Source: JBEIFW01 sp044370695 (GTDB taxonomy: Bacteria; Actinomycetota; Acidimicrobiia; Acidimicrobiales; Ilumatobacteraceae). Taken from it: a stretch of 8,961 nt of DNA. Position 1 is the first letter of the stretch. Each line of letters begins with the position of its first letter. The stretch lies in assembly GCA_044370695.1 (NCBI GenBank), contig JBILVB010000153.1, positions 1 through 8,961 on the forward strand. The letters run 5' to 3'. Positions 1-8,104 of this stretch are shown piece after piece. Both the position numbers and the translations under genes were made by a program. The notes under the pieces were generated by a model. The model did no database searches. It was given only the letters and a program-made list of their open reading frames with translations, and was not told where the DNA came from.

Positions 1-118
1 GCTCCAGGTGGCGGAGGCCCGGCATGATCTCCACCTCGCCGGTGGCGAGCACGGACAGCGCCTCGAGCGGCGTGGCGCCGGGGCCTTCCCGGCGGCGGTG
101 GTCGTCTGATCCGCTCAC
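1..118 (-). CDS. 5' part of an unidentified gene, truncated by the window edge
   Basis: Reading leftward from a GTG at 118-116 there is an open frame of 39 codons to the window edge. It begins (M)SGSDDHRRREGPGATPLEAL and continues with a stretch around VLATGEVEIMPGLRHLE. Third codon positions are almost all G or C, as in the other genes here, so I take it as coding. I do not recognise the family from so few residues; the first 15 or so look like a flexible polar leader. The start is favoured because a TANNNT box (TAGGAT, 131-126) lies 7 nt upstream, which fits a leaderless transcript, and no Shine-Dalgarno sequence is visible. It diverges from the MarR-type regulator with 18 bp between start codons, so it is the likely regulated partner of that protein. 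Confidence 0.55.
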   Translation of the reverse strand, partial: MSGSDDHRRREGPGATPLEALSVLATGEVEIMPGLRHLE

Positions 119-120
119 TG

Positions 121-135
121 CTTGTATCCTACAAG
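121..135. promoter_or_regulatory. Perfect inverted repeat overlapping two divergent -10 boxes; probable MarR operator
   Basis: CTTGTATCCTACAAG is a perfect inverted repeat: 6-bp arms CTTGTA and TACAAG around TCC. It is the only AT-rich patch nearby. On the plus strand it contains TATCCT (125-130), a TANNNT -10 box ending 6 nt before the ATG at 137. On the minus strand it contains TAGGAT (131-126), ending 7 nt before the GTG at 118. One bound dimer would therefore cover both promoters. MarR-family proteins commonly bind short palindromes of this size and repress themselves and a divergent neighbour. Assigning this site to the adjacent MarR protein is inference. No convincing -35 element is seen for either promoter. 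Confidence 0.72.
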
Positions 136-136
136 C

Positions 137-679
137 ATGGCCGCGCAGCCGCCCGTGGTCTCGGCGCCGGCGTCCGCCGAGCAGGTCGACGCCGAGCAGG
201 TGAACGCCGAGGATGACGGAACGGCGGCGCGCATCGGCCACGCCTGGCGGGAGCTCCGTCGAGGCGCAGCGATGTCGGCGTTGCGTCCGCTGCTGTTCGG
301 TGACGGGGCCGAAGCCCTCGAACCAGGTCAGGTCGACACCCTCGACCTGCTCGTGCGCGAGGAGTCGTGGCGGATGTCGGCTCTCGCCGAGGCCCTGCGC
401 GTCGATCCGTCGACCGCCACCCGGGCCGTGCAGCGCCTGGCCCGACTCGGTCTCGCCGAGCGCGCCGGGTCGTCCCACGACGGCCGGGTCGTGCTCGTCC
501 GGGCGAGCGAGGCGGGACGTGCCCGGCATTCGGCGATCGTCCGGCATCGCCGCCAGCTGCTCGACGCCGTACTCGGGCGATTCGACCCGGACGAGCGGGC
601 GCAACTCGCCGATCTTCTCGAGCGGATGGTCGGGGCGATCGACGACTACGCCGGTTCCGACGGCCCAGGGGTCACCTGA
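137..679 (+). CDS. MarR-family transcriptional regulator
   Basis: A cytoplasmic winged-helix DNA-binding repressor or activator of 180 residues. Residues 1-28 are an Ala/Glu/Gln-rich tail with a near-duplicated AEQVDAEQVNAE. A dimerisation helix region follows, and the winged helix-turn-helix spans about 79-125: SALAEALRVDPSTATRAVQR is the helix-turn-helix and SHDGRVVLVR is the wing, with the D115-x-R117 pair typical of MarR proteins. The C-terminal helices (about 128-172) would complete the dimer interface. I chose ATG 137 because a -10 box ends 6 nt upstream, so transcription would begin at or next to the ATG; the upstream TTG at 122 lies inside the operator. GTG 200 is a weaker alternative that removes the tail. 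The ligand is unknown. The likely targets are this gene and the divergent gene at 1-118, through the repeat at 121-135. No Cys-based redox sensor of the OhrR type is visible. Confidence 0.88.
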   Translation: MAAQPPVVSAPASAEQVDAEQVNAEDDGTAARIGHAWRELRRGAAMSALRPLLFGDGAEALEPGQVDTLDLLVREESWRMSALAEALRVDPSTATRAVQRLARLGLAERAGSSHDGRVVLVRASEAGRARHSAIVRHRRQLLDAVLGRFDPDERAQLADLLERMVGAIDDYAGSDGPGVT

Positions 680-699
680 TGCGTCCGGCCGCGCTCGGG

Positions 700-705
700 T
701 AGGTT
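700..705 (+). promoter_or_regulatory. Predicted -10 box for the sigma factor gene (leaderless)
   Basis: TAGGTT matches the actinobacterial TANNNT -10 pattern and ends 6 nt before the ATG at 712, so the transcript would start at the A of the start codon. The overlapping GTAGG (699-703) could instead act as a weak ribosome-binding site. The SigR-type autoregulatory promoter (GGAAT, about 18 nt, GTT) is not present upstream. Confidence 0.45.
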
Positions 706-711
706 CGCCGG

Positions 712-1287
712 ATGGCCGATCGCAGCCGGTTCGCCGCCGACGCGCGGGCGCTGATGCCTGCGCTGTACTCGGCGGCGCTGCGGATGACCCGGAACCCGGC
801 CGACGCCGAGGATCTCGTCCAGGAGACCCTGCTCAAGGGGTTCCGGGCCTACGACCGGTTCGAAGACGGCACCAACCTGCGGGCCTGGCTGTTCCGGATC
901 CTCACCAACACCTACATCAACACCTACCGGGCCCGGCAGCGGCGCCCGCAGGAGGAGGACGTCGAGGACGTCGAGGACCTGTACCTCTACCGCCGCCTCG
1001 GCGACCTCGACGAACGAGCGGCTCGCAGCGCCGAGGACGAGACGCTGGCGGTGTTCGCCGACGACGAGGTCCGAGCGGCGCTCGAGTCGCTCCCGGACGT
1101 GTTCCGGATCGTGGTCTACCTCGCCGACGTCGAGGGGTTCTCCTACAAGGAGATCGCCGAGATCCTCGAGGTTCCCATCGGGACGGTGATGTCCCGGCTG
1201 CACCGGGGAAGAAAGTCCATGCAGAAGCGGTTGTACGAATACGCGACCACCCACGGTCTGCTGCCCGTCGCCGATCCACGGACGTGA
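712..1287 (+). CDS. sigR: ECF RNA polymerase sigma factor, SigR/SigH type
   Basis: A 191-residue extracytoplasmic-function sigma factor that would direct RNA polymerase to thiol-oxidative or heat stress promoters, as SigR does in Streptomyces and SigH in mycobacteria. Region 2 spans about 12-80 with DAEDLVQETLLKGF (core binding and -10 recognition) and NLRAWLFRILTNTYINTYR, both very close to the SigR/SigH subgroup. An acidic linker (EEDVEDVEDL, 81-90) follows. Region 4 spans about 121-181: ALESLPDVFRIVVYLADVEG, then the helix-turn-helix YKEIAEILEVPIGTVMSRLHRG that reads the -35 element. Length is normal. The next gene, 3 nt after the stop, encodes the matching zinc anti-sigma factor, which supports the subgroup. 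I see no self-recognised GGAAT/GTT promoter, so autoregulation is not supported. The symbol is by family resemblance; orthology is not tested. Confidence 0.93.
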   Translation: MADRSRFAADARALMPALYSAALRMTRNPADAEDLVQETLLKGFRAYDRFEDGTNLRAWLFRILTNTYINTYRARQRRPQEEDVEDVEDLYLYRRLGDLDERAARSAEDETLAVFADDEVRAALESLPDVFRIVVYLADVEGFSYKEIAEILEVPIGTVMSRLHRGRKSMQKRLYEYATTHGLLPVADPRT

Positions 1288-1290
1288 CCA

Positions 1291-1596
1291 ATGTCGGACT
1301 GCGAAGACACCCTGCAGGAGCTCTACCGCTTCCTCGACGGTGAGCTCCGTGAGGAGCGGCGGGTGCGGGTGCAGTCCCACCTCGACGGGTGCCTCGATTG
1401 TCTGCAGGCCTTCGACTTCCACGCGGAGTTGCGCATCGTGATCGCGCGGACCTGCCGGGAGACCGATCTGCCCGAGAGCCTGGCGGCGCGGCTCGAGGCG
1501 TGCTTCGGCCCCGAGGCGCTCGAAGGGCTCGAGGGGCTCGAGGGGCTCGGCCCGGAGATCGCCGACGACCTGGGACGGCCGGACACCGGCCGCTAG
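1291..1596 (+). CDS. rsrA: Zinc-binding anti-sigma factor, RsrA/RshA type
   Basis: A cytoplasmic 101-residue anti-sigma factor predicted to hold the upstream sigma factor inactive under reducing conditions and release it on thiol oxidation. The zinc site is C4, H30, C34 and C37, the last three in HLDGCLDC. The spacing (26, 4 and 3 residues) equals that of C11, H37, C41 and C44 in Streptomyces RsrA, so the redox-active ligands are all present. Two further cysteines lie at 55 and 71. Residues 77-85 are three LEG repeats from a 9-base tandem duplication, in a C-terminal tail with no recognised domain. The start ATG is 3 nt after the sigma stop codon with no clear Shine-Dalgarno sequence, so translation is probably coupled and the two proteins made together. 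There is no membrane segment. Confidence 0.9.
   Translation: MSDCEDTLQELYRFLDGELREERRVRVQSHLDGCLDCLQAFDFHAELRIVIARTCRETDLPESLAARLEACFGPEALEGLEGLEGLGPEIADDLGRPDTGR
1519..1545 (+). repeat. Three tandem 9-base units inside the anti-sigma gene
   Basis: CTCGAAGGG, CTCGAGGGG and CTCGAGGGG lie end to end and are followed by CTCGG, the start of a fourth copy. The units are in frame and encode LEG three times, so gain or loss of a unit changes the protein by three residues without a frameshift. The repeat lies after the zinc-binding domain, so length changes may be tolerated. Confidence 0.85.
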
Positions 1597-1599
1597 AGT
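1594..1599 (+). promoter_or_regulatory. Predicted -10 box for the small membrane protein operon
   Basis: TAGAGT fits TANNNT and ends 7 nt before the ATG at 1607. It begins with the TAG stop codon of the anti-sigma gene, so the promoter would be embedded in that gene's end. No -35 match is evident and no other ribosome-binding site is visible for the 1607 start, so a leaderless transcript is the simplest reading. Confidence 0.42.
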
Positions 1600-1606
1600 C
1601 CTCGCC

Positions 1607-1759
1607 ATGCTGTTCGCCGCACGGATCTGGCACTGGTGGATCGGGGTCGTGTTCACGGTCGCCGCCGTGCTCACGGTGGCAGGGCTCGTCGTCGGCTACC
1701 TGAAGAACGTGACGGCCGGCCAGTACCGCGCTCGCCAGAACGCCCGCCAGAAGCGGTAG
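1607..1759 (+). CDS. Small single-span membrane protein, 50 residues, function unknown
   Basis: A short frame from ATG 1607 to TAG 1757-1759. The protein starts MLFAARIWHWWIGVVF, has one hydrophobic helix at about residues 11-31 (WIGVVFTVAAVLTVAGLVVGY), and ends in a highly basic tail, about 33-50, ending RARQNARQKR. By the positive-inside rule the tail should face the cytoplasm and the N terminus the outside. The Trp-rich WHWW sits at the expected membrane interface. Codon use has the same GC-rich third positions as its neighbours. The anti-sigma gene stops 10 nt upstream and the DUF2342 gene starts 4 nt after its stop, so it exactly fills the space between two real genes, which supports it being real. 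A role as an anchor or accessory to the following protease is only a guess. Confidence 0.72.
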   Translation: MLFAARIWHWWIGVVFTVAAVLTVAGLVVGYLKNVTAGQYRARQNARQKR

Positions 1760-1763
1760 TCGG

Positions 1764-2846
1764 GTGCCGGCGGTCATCCGGTCGGCGGTGGTCGACTGGA
1801 GGCTGGCCGAGCGCGTCGCCGGGCGCGTGGCCGGTACCGAACCGCTTGCGACGTCCTACCGGGCTGCCGGTCTGGCCTCGGACTTCGAGCAGGCCACCCA
1901 GGCTGCCGTCGCCCTGGTGACGGGGACCACCGGTTTGGTGCCGGCCGGGGCCACCCGTGCCACCGTGGTCGATCGGCCCGGATGGGTGGCGGTCAACGTC
2001 GTGGCGTTCGAGCGGTTGCTCGCCCCGCTGCTCGACTCCATGGGCGCCCGCCTCACCGGCTGGGGTGCCGCACCGGCACGCGCGGTCACCCGTACCGTTG
2101 CCGGAACCGAACTCGGCGTGCTCCTCGGTTGGATGGCGCAGAAGGTGCTCGGCCAGTACGACCTGCTCGTCGACGGTGAACCGGGCGCGACGGGCTCGGG
2201 TGACGCCGTGTACTACGTCGGCCCGAACGTGCTCGCGCTCGAGCAGCGCTACGGGTTCCCACCCGCGGAGTTCCGACTCTGGCTCGCGCTCCACGAGGTC
2301 ACCCACCGGGCCCAGTTCACCGGGGTCCCGTGGTTGCGAGGGCACTACCTCGGGCTCGTCGGGCGAGTGCTCGGCGGGATCGAACCCGACGCCGGGCGCC
2401 TGATCGCAGCGGTCCGCGACCTCGCTCGGCGCGACCGGGCCGAGCGGGCGGCCGTGCTCGCCCGGTCCGGGGTGGCCGGACTGCTCGCCTCCCCGGACCA
2501 ACGTGCGGCGCTCGACGACCTCGCCGGGCTCATGTCGTTGCTCGAAGGGCACGGCGACATCACCATGGACCGGGCCGGCCAGGGGCGCGTGCCGTCGGCG
2601 GAGCGCTTCGGTCGAGTGCTGCGGGCCCGCCGCGCCTCGCGCCCCGCGGCGGTGCGGGTGGTGCACCGACTCACGGGGTTGGAGGCCAAGCTGGCGCAGT
2701 ACGAGGCCGGGGAGCGGTTCGTGCGAGCGGTTGAGGCGTCGCGTGGCGACGCCGGCATCGCCCGGTGCTGGGAGCGGCCCGAGCACCTCCCGACGCTGGA
2801 GGAGATCCAGGACCCGGCTCGCTGGCTCGACCGTGTCAGCGCCTGA
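1764..2846 (+). CDS. DUF2342 family zinc-dependent metalloprotease (zincin-like)
   Basis: A 360-residue protein of the actinobacterial DUF2342 family, annotated variously as zinc-dependent metalloprotease or coenzyme F420 biosynthesis-associated protein. The zinc motif is HEVTH at 177-181 (two His ligands and the catalytic Glu178), preceded by EFRLWLALHE. Downstream, SLLEGHGD at about 258-265 is the second conserved block and may supply the third ligand (E261 or H263). No signal peptide or clear membrane helix is seen, so it is probably cytoplasmic. Its substrate is not known. The start is GTG 1764, 4 nt after the small membrane gene; the first conserved block, SAVVDWRLAERVAGR, begins 7 residues in, which supports it. 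Its end overlaps tilS by 14 bp. A link to F420 synthesis is family annotation only; nothing else here makes F420. Confidence 0.85.
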   Translation: MPAVIRSAVVDWRLAERVAGRVAGTEPLATSYRAAGLASDFEQATQAAVALVTGTTGLVPAGATRATVVDRPGWVAVNVVAFERLLAPLLDSMGARLTGWGAAPARAVTRTVAGTELGVLLGWMAQKVLGQYDLLVDGEPGATGSGDAVYYVGPNVLALEQRYGFPPAEFRLWLALHEVTHRAQFTGVPWLRGHYLGLVGRVLGGIEPDAGRLIAAVRDLARRDRAERAAVLARSGVAGLLASPDQRAALDDLAGLMSLLEGHGDITMDRAGQGRVPSAERFGRVLRARRASRPAAVRVVHRLTGLEAKLAQYEAGERFVRAVEASRGDAGIARCWERPEHLPTLEEIQDPARWLDRVSA

Positions 2847-3723
2847 GCTGCTCACCCGCCTGCTCGAGCGCTGCGACTACCCCGGCCCGGGCGCCGCGGT
2901 GACCTGCGCGGTGTCGGGCGGGGCGGATTCGCTCGCCCTGCTCGTGCTCGCTGCCACCCACGGATGCGCCGTGACCGCCGTGCACGTCGACCACGGGTTG
3001 CGGCCGGGCTCGGCGGCCGAGGCCGAGGTGGTGGCGGCCGCTGCCGAGCGGTTCGGCGCGGCGTTCCGGGCGGAACGGGTGCGGGTACCGGCCGGTCCCG
3101 GGCTCGAGGCCCGGGCGCGCGCCGCCCGCTATGCGGTGCTGCCGGTCGGGGTGCTGACCGGGCACACCGCCGACGACCAGGCCGAGACCGTCGTCGCGAA
3201 CCTGCTGCGCGGTGGCGGGCTCGACGGCCTCGCCGGGATGCGGCGCGACCCGGACCGGGTGCGACGACCCTTGCTCGCCCTGCGCCGGACCGAGACCGAG
3301 GCGGTCTGTGCTGCGGTCGGACTCCGACCGGTCCGAGACCCGTCCAACCTCGATCCAGCGTTCACCCGCAACCGGATCCGCCACGAGGTGTTGCCGCTGC
3401 TCGACGCCGTCGCCGGTCGAGACGTCACCGCCGTGCTCGCTCGCCAGGCGCCGTTGCTGGCCGACGAAGCGGCGTTCCTCGACGATCTCGCCTCGGGGGT
3501 GGACCCCACCGACGCGCGCGCGCTCGTCGCGCAGCCGGTGGTGCTGGCGCGCCGAGCCGTCCGGCGTTGGCTGCGGGCCGAGCACCCGCCGTCGTCGGCC
3601 GAGGTCGAGCGGGTGCTGGCGGTCGCCCGGGGGGAGGCGGTCGCGTGCGAGATCGGCGGCGGCCGTCGGGTGGTCCGGCGGGCGGGCCGGCTGCGGGTCG
3701 AGCCGGTACGGTCGCCGGAGTGA
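2833..3723 (+). CDS. tilS: tRNA(Ile)-lysidine synthetase TilS
   Basis: A cytoplasmic ATP-dependent ligase that joins lysine to C34 of the CAU-anticodon tRNA-Ile, so that it reads AUA and is charged with isoleucine. It is 296 residues from GTG 2833. The N-type ATP pyrophosphatase signature is intact: the PP-loop SGGADS at 28-33, HVDHGLR at 51-57, ARAARY at 95-100, GHTADDQAET at 110-119, DPSN at 169-172 and RNRIRHEVLPLL from 179. After the catalytic domain there is only a short tail (about 230-296), so the protein is a short actinobacterial form rather than the roughly 430-residue enterobacterial one. The GTG lies inside the end of the DUF2342 gene (14-bp overlap), giving a protein that begins directly with the TilS N-terminal helix. 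The frame stays open far upstream, but that part is the shadow of DUF2342. The stop shares bases with the hpt start, implying translational coupling. Confidence 0.94.
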   Translation: MSAPELLTRLLERCDYPGPGAAVTCAVSGGADSLALLVLAATHGCAVTAVHVDHGLRPGSAAEAEVVAAAAERFGAAFRAERVRVPAGPGLEARARAARYAVLPVGVLTGHTADDQAETVVANLLRGGGLDGLAGMRRDPDRVRRPLLALRRTETEAVCAAVGLRPVRDPSNLDPAFTRNRIRHEVLPLLDAVAGRDVTAVLARQAPLLADEAAFLDDLASGVDPTDARALVAQPVVLARRAVRRWLRAEHPPSSAEVERVLAVARGEAVACEIGGGRRVVRRAGRLRVEPVRSPE

Positions 3724-4262
3724 GCCCTGCAGCATCCCGGTCCGAGGTTGGCGACGTCCTGGTCAGTGAAGCCGACCTGGCTGCGGCGGTCGGCAGGATC
3801 GGGGCGGCGATCGGCGAGGACTACGCCGGCCTCGATCCGCTGCTCGTCGGCGTGTTGCGCGGTGCGTACGTGTTCATGGCGGATCTCACCCGGGCGATCC
3901 CGCTGTCGGTGGAGGTCGACTTCCTGGCGTGTTCGTCCTACGGGGCGTCGACGACCTCGTCGGGGGTGGTCCGCATCGTGAAGGACCTCGACACCGACAT
4001 CGCCGGGCGGCACGTGATCCTCGTCGAGGACATCGTCGACTCGGGCCTCACGCTCGCCCACCTGCGCACCGTGCTCGCCACCCGAGGCCCGGCCTCGGTC
4101 GAGGTCGCCGCGCTGCTCGTGCGCGAGAGCGTCCCGCAGGTCGACCTGGCCACGCTGCGCTACGTCGGCGTTCGGATCCCGGGCGACTGGGTCGTCGGCT
4201 ACGGCCTCGACGCCGGCCAGCGCTGGCGGAACCTGCGGGCGGTCCACCGCTGGCTCGGCTAG
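3720..4262 (+). CDS. hpt: Hypoxanthine (guanine) phosphoribosyltransferase
   Basis: A purine salvage enzyme that joins hypoxanthine or guanine to PRPP, giving IMP or GMP; cytoplasmic, 180 residues. The PRPP-binding loop VILVEDIVDSGLTL is at 99-112, with the two acidic residues E103 and D104. Other family blocks are LLVGVLRGAYVFMADL at 41-56, VEVDFLACSSYG at 64-75, the purine-contacting VKDLD at 87-91 and GDWVVGYGLD near the C terminus. The start is GTG 3720, which overlaps the tilS stop as GTGA. The tilS-hpt-ftsH order is common in actinobacteria and many other bacteria, which confirms the call. No separate promoter is seen, so it should be read from the upstream operon. Confidence 0.94.
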   Translation: MSPAASRSEVGDVLVSEADLAAAVGRIGAAIGEDYAGLDPLLVGVLRGAYVFMADLTRAIPLSVEVDFLACSSYGASTTSSGVVRIVKDLDTDIAGRHVILVEDIVDSGLTLAHLRTVLATRGPASVEVAALLVRESVPQVDLATLRYVGVRIPGDWVVGYGLDAGQRWRNLRAVHRWLG

Positions 4263-4293
4263 GTCCGTCAAGTCCGCCGATGCGTCGCGCCGA

Positions 4294-4299
4294 TACCCT
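4294..4299 (+). promoter_or_regulatory. Predicted -10 box for ftsH
   Basis: TACCCT in the only AT-richer patch of the 46-bp gap between hpt and ftsH fits TANNNT. It ends 9 nt before the GTG at 4309, so the transcript would have no leader or one of a few bases. No Shine-Dalgarno sequence precedes the GTG. No -35 element is convincing. Readthrough from the hpt operon is also likely because no terminator hairpin lies in the gap. Confidence 0.42.
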
Positions 4300-4308
4300 T
4301 TCGCTGTC

Positions 4309-6096
<1,788 letters not shown>

Positions 6097-7977
6097 GCGG
6101 CTCGGCCTCCCAGTCGCCGGGCTCGGCGGTGCGGGTGAGCGCGAACAGGTCGACGTTGCGGTAGGGGAAGTTGACCGCCACCCGGCCTCGGGCGTTGCGG
6201 TAGTAGGTCTGCATGCCCGGGTGGGTCCACACCATGCGCTCGTGGGCGGCGTCGACGCCGGCGTTGTAGGCGTCGTGGACGTCGCGGCGGACCTCGAGCG
6301 CGACGTGCTCCTCGGCGATCCGCCGCACGAGCTGCAGCAGGTAGTGGACCTGCATCTCGATCACGAAGATCAGGCTGCCGCCGTGACCGGGCTGGGTGTT
6401 GGGGCCGTAGAGGACGAAGAAGTTCGGGAAGCCGGGCACCGCGAGTCCCAGGTAGGCGCGGGCGTCGTCGTCCTCCCACACGTCGCGCAGGTGGCGGCCG
6501 TCCCGGCCGTACGCCTCGTAGGTGCTCAGGAAGCGCAGCACGTCGAATCCGGTGGCGAGCACGAGTACGTCGGCGTCGTGGACCGTCCCGTCCGCGGTGA
6601 CGACACCCTGGGGGACGATCTCGCGGATCGGCTCGGTCACCAACTCGACGTTGGGCTCGGTGAGCGTGCGGAACCAGCCGTTGTCCATCAGCATCCGCTT
6701 GCCGTACGGCGGGTACGTGGGCAGCACCTTGGGGACGAGATCGGTGCGGTCACCGAGTTCGGCCAGCAGGTAGCGGGTGAAGTACTCGCGGTGCGCATCG
6801 TTGTGGGCGTTGAGGCTCCGCTCGGGATGCGCCCAGTTCGGGTCCTTCTGCAGGGTGGGGTGGGCGCGGTCGTTGAACGTCCAGCCGAGCCGCAGCCGGT
6901 ACCACGCCCGGTACGCCGGGACCTCGGCGAGCAGGGTCCGCAACGGGCCGGGCACCTCCTTGCGGAACTGCTCGAACGGGGCGGCCCATTGCGGTGAGCG
7001 CTGGAAGATGGTGAGCGATCGCACCCGGGGCTGGATCTCGGGGGCGGTCTGCATGCAGCTCGCGCCGTTGCCGATGACGGCGACGTCCTTGCCGTCGAGC
7101 GACACGCCGTCGGGCCAGGCGTTGGTGTGGAACGACGGGCCGGCGAAGGTGTCGAGCCCGGGGATGTCGGGGTACTTGAGCGGGTTGAAGATCCCGACCG
7201 CGGAGAACACGACCGGGGCCCGCAGCACCTCGGTGGTGCCGTCGGCGCGCTCGACGGTGACGTCCCAGGCGTGATCGTCGTCGTGCCAGCGCACCTCGCG
7301 CACCGTGGTGGAGAACCGCACGTGGCGGCGCAGGTCGAAGGTGTCGGCGACGTGTTCGAGGTACGCCCACAGCTCGTCGCGCAGGGCGAAGTACTTGCTC
7401 CAGTCGTAGCTGCAGAACGAGAACGAGTACAGGTGGTTGGGCGTGTCGACCCCGGCGCCGGGGTACCGGTTCTCGAGCCAGGTGCCCCCGACGGTGTGGT
7501 GCTTCTCGATGATCGTGAACGGCACGCCGGCGGCCTGCAGGTTGACCGCCGCGCAGATGCCCGAGACACCGGCACCGATGATCAGCACCCGGAACCCGTC
7601 GGGCGCCGCGATCGGGGCCACCTCGGGCGGGGCCAGGCGCAGCTGGGCCCGCATCATCGGGCCGTACTCGGCCGCCACCGGCTCGCCCATGGCGACCGAG
7701 AGCATCTCGGCGACCAACTCGGGCGACGGATCGGGGATGGCCATCGGCCGCCCGGCGGCCCAGGCGCCGATCGCCTCGTGTGCGGCCTCCCGCACCTCGG
7801 CTTGCAGCGCCTCCGGGAGACCACCGGAGTCGTTGTCCCCCATACCGATCGAGCGGACGGGGCGGTACGGCGCCTCGAGCCACCGCCGCTCGCCGGTGAG
7901 CTGCACGAGCACCATCAGCAATGTCGGGACGTTGGCGACGGCGAGCGCGTCGCGCAGTTCCTGGTCGTCCACGGTTT

Positions 7978-7983
7978 CCCCTC
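7978..7983 (-). promoter_or_regulatory. Ribosome-binding site fixing the monooxygenase start
   Basis: GAGGGG on the minus strand lies 5 nt before GTG 7972-7970. The open frame continues upstream to 8041, but the upstream in-frame starts at 8041 and 8002 lack a ribosome-binding site and lie before the predicted transcription start near 7998. The GTG at 7972 is therefore preferred. Confidence 0.7.
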
Positions 7984-8004
7984 GCGTTCCGACGGACCCC
8001 ATCG

Positions 8005-8032
8005 ATCCTAGGGGGATCGGGACAGCTGTCCC
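8005..8032 (-). promoter_or_regulatory. Predicted promoter of the monooxygenase gene
   Basis: On the minus strand GGGACA (8032-8027, four of six matches to TTGACA) is followed after 16 nt by TAGGAT (8010-8005, TANNNT). Transcription would begin near 7998, leaving a leader of about 26 nt that contains the GAGGGG ribosome-binding site. The -35 element and spacer lie inside the 28-bp palindrome, so a protein bound there would block polymerase. Confidence 0.5.
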
Positions 8033-8039
8033 GATCCCC
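8012..8039. promoter_or_regulatory. Perfect 28-bp palindrome between divergent genes; probable operator
   Basis: The 14-base arm GGGGATCGGGACAG is followed directly by its exact reverse complement, with no mismatch and no spacer. A third copy of the half-site core CGATCC lies at 8003-8008. The palindrome sits in the 132-bp gap between the divergent monooxygenase and amidohydrolase genes and covers the predicted -35 region of the former. Being between two gene starts and lacking a T tract, it is not a terminator. A dimeric or double-dimeric repressor (TetR-, GntR- or MarR-like) is likely; no gene for it lies in the window apart from the distant MarR, whose predicted site is unrelated. Confidence 0.75.
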
Positions 8040-8066
8040 ACGGCGTGCCGGTCCCGGCGCTCGGGC

Positions 8067-8097
8067 TACGGTCCGGTCCGGGGGAATCCGCAGGGGG
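8067..8097 (+). promoter_or_regulatory. Predicted -10 box and ribosome-binding site of the amidohydrolase gene
   Basis: TACGGT (8067-8072) fits TANNNT and would give a transcription start near 8079. AGGGGG (8092-8097) is a good Shine-Dalgarno sequence 7 nt before ATG 8105. No -35 hexamer is recognisable. The 28-bp palindrome ends 27 bp upstream of the -10 box, about -40 and further from the start, a position usable by an activator or by looping. The ribosome-binding site is firmer than the -10 box. Confidence 0.5.
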
Positions 8098-8104
8098 TAC
8101 TGCC

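Noticed and set aside
122..136. TTG 122 as the start of the MarR-type protein
   Set aside because: It lies within the operator and -10 box; ATG 137 is at the expected transcription start.
657..711. SigR-type autoregulatory promoter (GGAAT, about 18 nt, GTT) before the sigma gene
   Set aside because: A GTT exists at 703-705, but the bases expected to be GGAAT about 18 nt upstream do not match.
646..2855. Long minus-strand open frames (646-1674 and 1671-2855) opposite the sigma, anti-sigma and DUF2342 genes
   Set aside because: They lie wholly antisense to well-identified genes, give Pro/Arg/Gly/His-rich low-complexity translations with no motif, and are expected in GC-rich DNA where stop codons are rare.
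8012..8039. The 28-bp palindrome as an intrinsic terminator or insertion-sequence end
   Set aside because: It lies between two gene starts, has no T run, no flanking direct repeat and no transposase nearby.
7973..8041. Extended monooxygenase N terminus from GTG 8041 or ATG 8002
   Set aside because: The extra residues would be translated from the palindrome and -10 box, upstream of the predicted transcription start, and no ribosome-binding site precedes those starts.
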